DNA from: Entonaema liquescens
Taxonomy: Eukaryota > Ascomycota > Sordariomycetes > Xylariales > Xylariaceae
Assembly: GCA_902805475.1 (NCBI GenBank)
Contig: CADCSX010000001.1
Span: forward strand, 372,001 to 436,000
Reading direction: 5' to 3'
Length of the DNA stretch: 64,000 nucleotides
Both the position numbers and the translations under genes were made by a program. Below the pieces are notes generated by a model that had not been told where the DNA came from, searched no databases, and was given only the letters and a program-made list of their open reading frames with translations. Below, one piece after another: positions 34,175-43,642 of this stretch. How positions within the stretch are numbered: the stretch's first letter is position 1; the number at the start of each line of letters is the position of its first letter.

Positions 34175-37100
34175 ATGAATGCCTCACAGAAACTCCAAGA
34201 ACCCGCGGGCGAGCTTATAGGGAGGTTTTACCCACCTGCAATTTCGGTTTCCTTTACTGCTTTCCAGGAAGAAGTCAAGATGCCTTTTACTGGAACACCA
34301 GATTACCGTCCACAAAGTCGCAGAGAGCCTCGCACCAATCCCGAACGCATGGTAGATGAGGACACCCATACTTACCCAGGAGATACAACCAAAATGCCCT
34401 CGCAGCAACATGCCGACTGCAGCATCCCCGTATCCCAAGCCACGTTACGGTCGCCGTCACTGCCAGACTCAGGATATGGATCAGTTCTCCAATATAGAAG
34501 AAGTTTGAACCATAACTACGATGACGATGCAGTTTCATTCTACTCTGACTGTATTGACCCATCCGATGAAACAATGGAAAATTATACAAGCGTATTTGTT
34601 AAGGAGATTACGAACATAACTAGAACAATAGGCTTCGATGATTATACAGCTGATATCGTATTACATACACTCCCAAATATTTTGAAAGGTTTGGCATTAT
34701 TAGTCGGCTCCCAATCCCCGTCGCAAACTCACCGCAGTATTATGGTCTTTTATACAAGTATCGCAAGTAGGTCAATACCTGTATCTCAGATACAAACGTA
34801 TACTAACCTTGGCTAATTTCGACTAAAGTACAATTGCGACTTCTTTCAGAGAAAAGTTACGTAAAGAAGGGCCCATCATTTCGTCTGTCCTAGACTCCAC
34901 CACAGTTGCGAACTTCACATCACCCTCTATGTATGAGGAGTGCCTTGGACTTCAAGATCGCGATTTTGAACTCCCCCCTAATATCAAAGATAACGATGAA
35001 CTCGACTCTACCCACGATAGCCTTGAGGGCACAGAGCACACTAACCCCAATCATAACTCCTTCGACAATGGAATTCTTCTTCCGGATAAAGACGATGATT
35101 TTGTAAAGGCCATCTTCACGGATCCTATTTCTACGTGGCTACGCGGTCGACTGTGGAGAATAGCGGCTTCGCCGAGAACGAAGCCACACCATATAAATGA
35201 ATTACGAGAAACTCTCATGAAAATGGTATCTGGGAGTAACTATATTAGCCGCAATGTCTCGCCTCAGGAAGTCACGGTCGCCTATGTCGTTGACTGGGAT
35301 ATATTGGGATTTCTAGATCAGGAAAAACACGATACCCCCGCTGATGAGGCTATCATCAACGCGATTACGCTCACGGGGTCTCAAACGGACGCACAGGCCC
35401 TTACCTGTCGTGAGTACATGGCCCAGACGTGGCCAGCGACAGGATGGCAGCTCCTTACACTCGTACAAAAAGTGTTGAGAAGCACAGAGTATACGGGGGA
35501 AGTCTCATGTTAGTGAATTATTCTTAGCTAGTTTCCTAAGCGCCCATTTTTATTCTTATATTGCACAAAACTTACGAACTCATAGTCAATATTCCCAGCC
35601 GGATAGTACTCGAAGGCCACATTGAGCATCATTCGCTTCTCGTAATAGCTACGGGGATTCCAGAGCTTGTCGTGGAAACAGGAGAGCAGCTAACGTGGCT
35701 TGGAGCTGCTTTAAGACCTTCTTCACGCTACGCCGAAGCTGGACTCGTCCTCTGTACCCCATATTTGCATCGTATAACAGCACCTAGTAGTGAGATGTCA
35801 TGGACAAGATTCAGTATCAAATATGACTTCGAACCATGCGAAACAAGAGAAGGTCATCACGTTAATGGAGAATGCTGGCATGACCTATTCGCCAAACCCG
35901 TTATTGCCGGAAACTTCCCTATTCCCCAAAGACATGAAGCGAATACAGGGCTCGAAATATCCCTAGATATGTTGGCCGCATTGGCGCGAGCGCGTTGTAT
36001 CGATACGTTCAAAGGGAAGATCTTTATTAAGGGATATTCCACTATGTTGGTCCCGGTAAAACAATCCGGCGACTTACTTATGTGGCATTTACTCTACAAT
36101 AAAAACCCTACCGAACGAATATCATACCTAGATTGTAGTATTGAGCATGCAGATATTGAGTTGGCAAATCTTAGAAACTTCCGTCATATACTGGGTTGGT
36201 GCTCCCAGGCTGTCTCTATTGTCGGTAGGTACATGTATTCGTCTTGAAGGACCTGATACTCATTGACCATACTAGGAACAACCCAAGCTGCCTACAATGT
36301 GGCCAAGTCTAGGCTACCCAATGTACACTCTACTTGTACCCTTGAAAAGCGAATATCTCAGGAGGACAACTAGTTACAGGGACATTAGTGTTCTCTTTCG
36401 GAACACGCAAAAGCCGGTTCACATTTCCCGGCATGGTTATCTTACGAAACTACAATGGATATCGTCTAAGTATTTCGTGTTTTGGGACGAGGAAGAAAAA
36501 AAGGGCTGGCTAGTAAATGGAGCGAATGCTTTGCTACACATTCTCAGGGCCTCTTTAGAGCACAGCAAACGCAGGTTTCACTCAGCCTGGCTCTTAGATC
36601 CGAGCATGATAAGCGAGCCCTCCGGCCAACTACGACGTGATTCCGCTCTTGGGGTCTTGATAAGCGAGCAGAATAGGGGTCTTAAACTCTATATTGACAA
36701 AACAGAGCTGTACGAAAAGAAAACCTACGAATTGCAGATGAGCAGCACACTGTTGAAAAGGAAAACTCGATATTATCGACTAGAAGATCGAATCGAGCAT
36801 ATATACAACATCTTGGAGAAGTTGATCGACTACCAAACTGACTCAGAACGCCAGGCAGGATTGCAAGTAAAAGTTCGACCGCGTCGGCAACTAGAAGGTT
36901 GGGATTTCAAGGACTTAATCACAGATGGGGACCCATTCTTTTCCCGAGTCGCTACTCTTCATACTGTCGGTAAGGGATGGGTTGATTTCACCAGAGCTAT
37001 ACACGCAGTGACCCTTTTCGGGCGCGGCTTTGGCGAGCTTATCCGACCAGAATTTTCAGATACTATACCCTGTCCTCGTTGGTCTTCATTACCATCCAGA

Positions 37101-37667
37101 AAGTATTACCTCGCCGCCTCTATACCCGACCTGCAAGACATCATGGAGAATGACGGCGATCTAACTTCCAATCCAAGACGACTATGTCATAACATCATCT
37201 GGTACATGAAACAAGCAACATTCGATCCTTGTTATTGCACCAAAGGCCTAGTTCAGAAGCATAACGACCCAGTTCAAGCTTTATTTCCTCTGACTTTCAT
37301 AAAAGTCTCAAACAAAAACCTCAAGTCGAGCTACAAAGTCAAGGGGCCGTCATTTTGGCCATAACATGAACATCCATTGGCATTGGCAAGACGACGGTGA
37401 CCCTGTGAAAGGCGATCCCCGCCTAACTTAGAGGCCGAGGAGGTATTATACGACAGTGTACTCGGCTCGAGTCTTGGCTCTCCCAGTCGTCGTTCTACTT
37501 CTGATCCAAGCGATGCTACTCCTCCTGCAAAGGATATGGTATCACCTAAAATGCTTTCATCTCCTTCTAAGGACTATCAGGAGGCCCCCAATCGGAAGCG
37601 CACATTCGAAAACGTGATTTCATCAATGAAAAGAGCGAGGTTCAAAGTTCCGGAAGCAATGTCTTAG
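34175..37667 (+). pseudogene. Large protein of unknown function with several one-base shifts
   Basis: Fungal lineage-specific protein of about 1,090 residues with no named domain. Exons 34175-34766, 34850-35508, 35586-36224 and 36276-37667 splice in phase (introns 83, 77 and 51 nt). The N-terminal ~120 residues are disordered; then EKLRKEGPIISSVLD, LPDKDDDFVKAIFTDPISTW, a middle region, KPVHISRHGYLTKLQWISSK, WLVNGANALLHILRASLEHS, and the conserved end EGWDFKDLITDGDPFFSRV and ARFKVPEAMS. Reading must change frame five times: at T4 34748-34751, A4 36345-36348, A4 36409-36412, G4 37343-37346 and TT 37428-37429. Four are losses and one (G4) a gain. Between them the frame is clearly coding. Either the gene is decaying or the assembly has repeated homopolymer errors here. 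Confidence 0.65.
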
Positions 37668-38075
37668 TTATGAGTGGTAACCATCCCAGTTTTTTTTTTT
37701 TTTTTTTTTTTTTTTTACGCACTGCTTCTTGTAGTAGTGTGGCTAGGTACTCTACTTACCAGTATGCTATAAGTCAAAGTTTCCTTTCTTTTGGAAGCGG
37801 AATAGATGGGTATACGAAGTTGCTCTTTGAAGAACTATATAGGTATTATCTACTTGCTAAATAAGGAAAAGTAGCATTCCAAGGCCAAATGATTAATGAA
37901 ATGAAATGAATTTAGTTACACTATAACTCAAATCGTGTGTTAGTCTCGCCGAATATAGCTGCCATAGGAAAGTCTCCCGAGAATGATACACCTTTAATTC
38001 TCTTGGGTAGCCTTAGCAGGCTAAGACATGCTAAACCTGTATCGTGTTTAGCTAATTGGGTACCCAAATGACAAC
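37668..38075. other. Convergent intergenic region with poly-T tract
   Basis: Between the large unknown gene and the RTA1 gene. Apart from the poly-T run at 37690-37716 nothing is recognised. Confidence 0.5.
37690..37716. repeat. Poly-T tract (27 T)
   Basis: A mononucleotide run only 23 bases after the reconstructed stop codon of the large unknown gene. The read length of such runs is often wrong in assemblies. Confidence 0.9.
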
Positions 38076-39212
38076 CTAATGACCCATCTCCATTACATCC
38101 TCCTGTGGGAATCGAGGCGTTGGTTGGATAGTAGACGGATACCAGACATAGAATATGATCATGGTAGCAAGCATGAGAATCGAATCGAACACGTATAGGG
38201 TCCATTCGTGCTTCAGGAGATATCCACCAGAGCCCATCACATACTCAGCAACGCGGAAAATACATCGAGCTAAAATCAGATCCGATGTTCCATACAGCAT
38301 CCAGAGCAACAATTCCCAGTCGAAGGATTTTAACGGTGGACGATTCTCATCGCGACCATTACCAGCCGATCCCTGATTCACAAATGCCCCGGTAACGTTA
38401 ACCCATCGGCCGTATCGGACGTGGAAGATTACCGCCGATGCCACGAAGATGCCGAAGAAGACAATTTGTATAACCAAGCCGCCGACTACGATGTTCTCTC
38501 CTAGTTTTGGGTCGCCCCCCAGAAGCTGACATACCAGCACCAGTACTCTGTATCAAGAACGAGAACACATCTCCGAGTACGAAGAGCGTCGTCAACCACC
38601 GGACCTTGACGATCAAACACTGTTCAGCAACTCTTCCCAACGCAGTGACTATTCGACCGAGAGTCATATAGATGGAAGCGGCGAAGAGGGACGGGGGCAC
38701 AAGGAGAAAGATCGATTGGAGTATATAAGGTATCAGCTGGTCCGTCCCGTTGCTCGCAGCAGCCCGGCCGCCATAGCCTATCTGTCACGAGGCAAACCAA
38801 AAGGTGAGGACACAACTTCGTTGTTCCGCAAGGAACTCTAACTAAGGAAGCTCTGAAGTCAGAGCTATACATACAAAACAGCTTCTTTGTTCTAAAGGGG
38901 TCTCAAGTGAGACCCCTGACACTATCACTTCGACTATTCATAAGATTAGCACCAAAGGATAACATTCGATTCACAAGATCCTAGTGTCAGGGGTTTATTC
39001 ATACGGAATCCACCAACGACAAACGGAATGCAGAACCACATCCGATTCTTGAACATCTTCCACGTATGAGCCATGGATGCGCCGAGGAACAAGATCAGGA
39101 ATATAGTGGCACCCGCCACTGATGGCACATAGCTCCAAAGGTAGAAGTTGTCTTTGTAGAGCAAGAGGTTGCCTCTCGGCTCCAACGCAATATCGTGTTT
39201 CGTCAGCGGCAT
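38076..39212 (-). CDS. RTA1-like lipid-translocating membrane protein, probably frameshifted
   Basis: Seven-helix fungal membrane protein of the RTA1/RSB1 family, linked to resistance to toxic lipids and azole-type stress. Exon 1 (39212-39005) encodes FYLWSYVPSVAGATIFLILF and a second helix (MWFCIPFVVGGF). The next exon starts near 38777 (YGGRAAASNGTDQLIPYILQ) and carries LLVPPSLFAASIYMTLGRIV and TTLFVLGDVFSFLIQSTGAG, all family hallmarks. After SASGG the frame changes: GDPKLGENIVVGGLVIQIVF continues in another frame to the stop at 38076. One C fewer in the six-C run 38515-38520 restores a single frame. The first intron (38778-39004) is long for this genome and contains a foldback insertion. 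Its acceptor is uncertain, because a few residues normally found before the GYGGR motif seem to be missing. Confidence 0.8.
38896..38994. repeat. Foldback structure inside the first RTA1 intron
   Basis: A perfect 10-bp hairpin (AGGGGTCTCA at 38896-38905 and TGAGACCCCT at 38908-38917) overlaps the left arm of a 13-bp inverted repeat, ACCCCTGACACTA at 38912-38924 and TAGTGTCAGGGGT at 38982-38994. The 83-bp unit between the outer arms looks like a very small inverted-repeat insertion. No target-site duplication was recognised. Confidence 0.7.
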
Positions 39213-39946
39213 GATAAAGTAGGATAGGTAAGTATAGTAAAGAGAAGGAGAATTAGCAGTGTATATCCGCGTTAAGTGAAGATTAGTATTTAATATGCCG
39301 GTTCTTTCTTTCGGTGCCTTGAGGACCGACTAGATGGAAACAAGTGACTTAACTGGAGGAGCTTATATATTCTATTCCTCAGTTCTTGAAACCAAAGCCT
39401 TCCCATCTCCCTCCCCACATCCAAGATAGATCCGGCATTACATCTGCTAGATGTGAGGCAGTGCTGCCTAAACCTCGTAGTAATCTTTGGTATACGAAGT
39501 AAAAGACGCCGAGAGGCATTCCACCGCTTGTGCCATGGCTCTAATAAGTCCTATAAGCTCCAAAGGCGAGACAGCCTAAGACGTACTTCTATACCGATAT
39601 CTCCATACGTGTACTAGTTATCCGCGATAACTCCGTACGCGTAAAGGCATGTGTTAAAGACTGGAATTCATGACTAGCGAACGAACCCTGGCAGCAACCA
39701 ACGAATCAGCACTACGAATTCGAATCAAGCATTAGAACTATTACAAGTCTCTACCCCTAAACTCATCGGAATAGCCAGGCTCAGAATATGTGGATAGGAC
39801 AAATTCCGAGGCCATTGTTCGAGTTTTTTTCTCTTTTGCTATTCTCTATGCATTTCAAACACATCTATCCTACCCCTGTACGCGTATAGGTTGACCTAGC
39901 CCATGCCAGGCCTTTTCTCAGTCAGATCCATCCAACGCAGATCATA
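39213..39946. other. Divergent intergenic region
   Basis: Between the RTA1 gene and the remains of the Zn2Cys6 factor. No supported gene. The start codon of the factor should lie near the right end but is not found in frame. Confidence 0.45.
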
Positions 39947-41343
39947 AGAGGTAAACCGCGCCGAACTCATAAGAAGTCCCGAAAGGGTAAGTAAGTTTCC
40001 TGATTCATAACATATCCGTATACTCTTATACATGTACGAAAGATGTACGGGGGTTGGCACCGCTAATTCCTCCAAACGCCTACGGAAACTTATATCCAGT
40101 CCTCTTTCAGATACCTAGTACCGAGGCCTTGGGGCTAGCTTAGTCGTATCACTTCTAAGTCTGAGGATAGGTTTACTCACACGTTACCCATTATAGGCTG
40201 CGTAGAATGTAAAAGAAGACATATTAAGTGTGACGAACGCCGACCCATTTGCGTCAACTGTAATATATCCGAGCTTCGCTGCACGTATCTCGAAGCGGAT
40301 AAACCCAGTGAAGTTTCACTTACGGTTACGAGTGATGCTACCACCCCAACGTATACGTCAGCGTCGTCGCCTGACACTTCGGTCACACCTAATATACCGT
40401 CTGTCCACGAAGAGAGTCCGCAAGTCGAAATCTCAAATGGAAATCAGTTTTTCACACTGCAGCATTTACGGTTACTCCATCACGTTGAAAGGTGGTTGAT
40501 GGACTGGGTAATGGTAACGGAGCAAATGAGACCTGTGGCCGAAGCGTATATCGAGTCGGCTCTCTTAACTCCATACCTAATGGACCAGCTATTAGCTCTT
40601 TCAGCCTTGCACTTGAGCACTATCTACACCAACAAGTCGGCATCTTACCGCTGCCTTTCCGCCTAGCTACAGACCCGTGCTCTATCCCTTTTCAACGAAG
40701 CAAAGGAATATAGCACGGAGTTGGACGTAACTCCAAGGTTTCGGTTTTCCGCTCTTCTCAGCATACAAGTGCTAGCCGAACACTTCCTCAGCGAATACCA
40801 GGATTTCAACAAATTTCTAGACGGCTTGATCCACTGCTTCCATATCGACCGCGGCATCCGGATCATTGGCGAGAACGGGTGGGAAGCGCTTCGGGGTTCG
40901 ACCATGAGATGGTGGGTCGAAGCTGCGGGACAAGTTGATATGGCCATGCGGGTTTCCCCAGGCACAGATAATGAGCTCGGCGACATGTTACGGATATCAG
41001 ACCTTAACCAGAAGTCAACGGATGCTTGTAAATCCGCAAGTGATGCGTTGAATTACGTACGGTATCTAGTCGAGGAGCCGCGTTTATGGGGTGTTCAAGC
41101 CGTGCTGGCATGGTCTAATTTCATATCCCCTGATTTCATCCAGCTTCTGGAGAAGAGAACTCCGGAGGCACTCGTCATTCTTGCACACTACTCCTTTCTT
41201 TACATGAGTTCCGTGGCTTTTGGGTCTTTGGGAAAGCTGGCGAGTATTTAATACGGTCCATCTCGGACAACCTTGGGGCATATTGGAGGCAGTGGTTAGC
41301 GAGGCCTCTCCATGTCCTATCAGGCGAGCACCAAGATATATGA
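39947..41343 (+). pseudogene. Zn2Cys6 transcription factor, interrupted
   Basis: Fungal zinc-cluster regulator. A short first exon ends at 39986 (PRRTHKKSRKG), and after a 210-nt intron the second exon starts at 40197 with the cluster C-x2-C-x6-C-x6-C-x2-C-x6-C (CVECKRRHIKCDERRPICVNC, read with NISELRC). A Thr/Ser-rich linker follows, then the middle region (LRLLHHVERWLMDWV, LMDQLLALSALHLS). An in-frame TAG at 40664-40666 interrupts before LQTRALSLFNEAKEYST. The frame then runs to MSSVAFGSL and stops at 41249-41251. One extra T in the run 41218-41221 would instead give FWVFGKAGEYLIRSISDN and a stop at 41341-41343, the usual end of this family. No in-frame ATG was found for exon 1. I call it a pseudogene with three defects, of which the one-base shift might be an assembly error. 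Confidence 0.7.
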
Positions 41344-41658
41344 AGCCAGGAAAAGACTATGTTGTATGCCCTGGAATATCATTGCAAACTAAATTCAGCT
41401 GCACATCCGATCTGGTCGACTGTCTATCATGCCTATTCAACTTCCTCATTGCTTCATATCCCGTTAAAAAGAAGAGACCTATACCATCCTACGACGAGCG
41501 GCAAACCTATCCTCCATCACGACCTCGGCTCACCAACCCGAATCTGCCTCTTCATCTCCTCCCTCCTCCTCTCCTTCCTCGCCTCCTCCGAGCCAAGCCC
41601 CAATCCCAACCCGCGCCCTATCCTCAGGGACTTCGCCCTCGACAAGATACTCTTCACC
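41344..41658. other. Convergent intergenic region
   Basis: Pyrimidine-rich on the plus strand toward the right (CTCCTCCCTCCTCCTC near 41556), which is the reverse of the Arg/Lys-rich end of the next gene. Nothing else recognised. Confidence 0.45.
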
Positions 41659-42893
41659 TTAGGTCCAGCCGACCCCTTTTCCTTCTCCTCTCCTTTTCCT
41701 TCTCTTTCTCGCTAACATTCTGCCTCGACGTCTTCGCAAATACAAACGCAGGCAAGACAGACACCCTATTCCGTTTCCTCGCGATGCCGTTCTGCTCCTC
41801 TCGGGTTTTGTGCTCCTGCTTCTGGAGCGTGGATCCTTGGCTGTTCTGTCGCTGCACGGGCTCTGCGCCCGGGAACGGCGTCTTGACGTAGTGCTCTGCG
41901 AGGGGCGCTCGCTGAGCTTCAGGGGTGGTGGGGCCGGGGCTGTTCGCTTGCTGTTGGCCCGGGGTCGTGTCGAGAATCCGTCTATCGTACCGGCGAACGC
42001 GACTTTGGAGCTGACTACCATTCCGGTAGGGGTTTGTGACGCATTCTTAGGGTTATTGTCCAAGCTGGCCTGTGGCGGTGGCTTAGTGTTGATGGCCAGC
42101 GGATGCCCCTGAATCTCATCATCAAGGTGACGCGAAAGCCTGAGGTTAGGATCGGAAGGAAATGAAGTTGGAGGATATATAACGGCGCCGTTTATAGGAC
42201 TCCCCGGATCACTGTACCGGAGGTTGATCTGCTGGTATGGGAACTGGTGCCTTTGATTCGGTGCGGCCATCCCGGGTGAAGGAAGCAGATCTGCTGATGG
42301 AAATACTATGGGATGTTCCTCGTATAGAAAGGGTCTTCGGCTCAGATATATCTCTTCCGCCGAAGAGGAGCTAGGACTAGGTGTTGAAGAAATCCCCGAA
42401 TGTAAGCTACATGCAGACTCGTTAGGGGAGATCGGTGAGACCTCGTATTGGTGAAGATTGTTGTTCCCAGATAATGGGTTTGAGATAGGGCTTATGATCA
42501 TATCTTCGACCCCCTCGTATCCAGAATCATGTGTGCTGGATATCTTGGTTGTGGCGCTGCTATCTCTGGTGGTTTCTCAGAACGTGGTGACGATGAAGCA
42601 ACTAATTGAAGCGGCTGGACCATAGTCAGACCAGCTTCGTTGAGAATATCTGTAGGTTCAACAGGTTCAACATATTGATGTTGGTGGTTCTGGGCGGGTA
42701 TTTGTTGAGCACTCTCATCCAAGGAAGAATAGATAGATGAAGAGCCTGAATCCGGCCGCGGAGGAAGGGCCCTTTTCACATAATCTGGTATCCCTTTTGG
42801 CGGTGGATACTGTCGATTTTTTCCAAGTTTCCAGTCCATTTTCCCTTGGCCATTATTGCCGTCTTGATTGTCTATGATATCGCTTGAGGCCAT
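41659..42893 (-). CDS. Pro/Ser-rich protein of unknown function, probably frameshifted
   Basis: No named domain. The start at 42893 (MASSDIIDNQDGNNGQGKMD) leads into WKLGKNRQYPPPKGIPDYVK and RALPPRPDSGSSSIYSSLDE, a Pro-rich start seen in unnamed fungal proteins. The first frame ends at 42498, while a second frame (ATTKISSTHDSGYEGVEDM, ISPISNPLSGNNNLHQYEV) carries on to 41659. One extra A in the minus-strand run opposite 42573-42575 (GAGAAACC to GAGAAAACC) would join them. The middle is Pro/Ser/Asn-rich and probably disordered (TPSPSSSSAEE); the end is strongly basic (RTASRGNGIGCLSCLRLYLR and a following Arg/Lys run). The basic end might itself be out of frame. Likely a disordered signalling or cortical protein; role not inferred. 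Confidence 0.55.
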
Positions 42894-43642
42894 CTCACAG
42901 CATATGTGGCTATGCTTTCTCAAGCGGGCCGAAAGCAATAGAGGAAGAGCCAGACATCCTATATTTTGCTGTCGTATTTAAACAAAGAATCTGACCCGGG
43001 GTCTCCAGGCATGTGTCCGGATCGGTTCGGTGACGCGAATACAGGTTGCTTTGTTCGTTACAGGACAACAAAGGTAGGCAACCTGAGGGCCACGATAAAT
43101 GCATATAAAACGTGGCAACGTCGATAGGAAAGCTCCAATCCACAGGGCCTTGCTTTATAAAATGATGTAATGGTATTGAAATAGAAACAAGAGTATATAT
43201 ATCCCAATTAAGTACCTGAAGTACCCGAAGCACTTTGGTGGTGAATGTACTTTGCTATCATACTTGAGGAATGGCGTTTATCAATAATCTCAATTAATTC
43301 AGAGCGCTCACACGGAGCAGCGCATGTTATTATATATATTCAGTACCAATATGATGAACTTAATGCGATGCAAACTGCAGAACCCTCGCCCCTTTTCATG
43401 AATAAACCCTTGCCCATAGACTCCAGATCCATACACCTTCAAATCGTAACATGCGCCCCTTTAAGTGACATATATAGAGTCGATCTTTAGACCAGCCATG
43501 CGTATAGTTAACTAGAAAGGACGACACTGCAAACGCTCTCGTAATATACCACTCTCAGTTTAGACGTCCAGCAGATCCCACTAAGCAAATTCGACAACTC
43601 TTCACCCAGGGTTATATTACCCTAGGGCTCCATCATATATAA
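42894..43642. other. Intergenic region
   Basis: Upstream of the Pro/Ser-rich gene and downstream of the Chk2 gene (both minus strand). A 107-codon minus-strand frame at 42910-43233 overlaps the presumed promoter and has no recognisable motif, so it is not called. Confidence 0.5.

Noticed and set aside
37374..37430. A short intron ending CCTAACTTAG near the end of the large unknown gene
   Set aside because: The 3' end looks like an acceptor, but every GT donor gives either the wrong phase or a length under 40 nt.
42910..43233. 107-codon minus-strand frame upstream of the Pro/Ser-rich gene
   Set aside because: Overlaps the presumed start region in another frame and shows no recognisable features.
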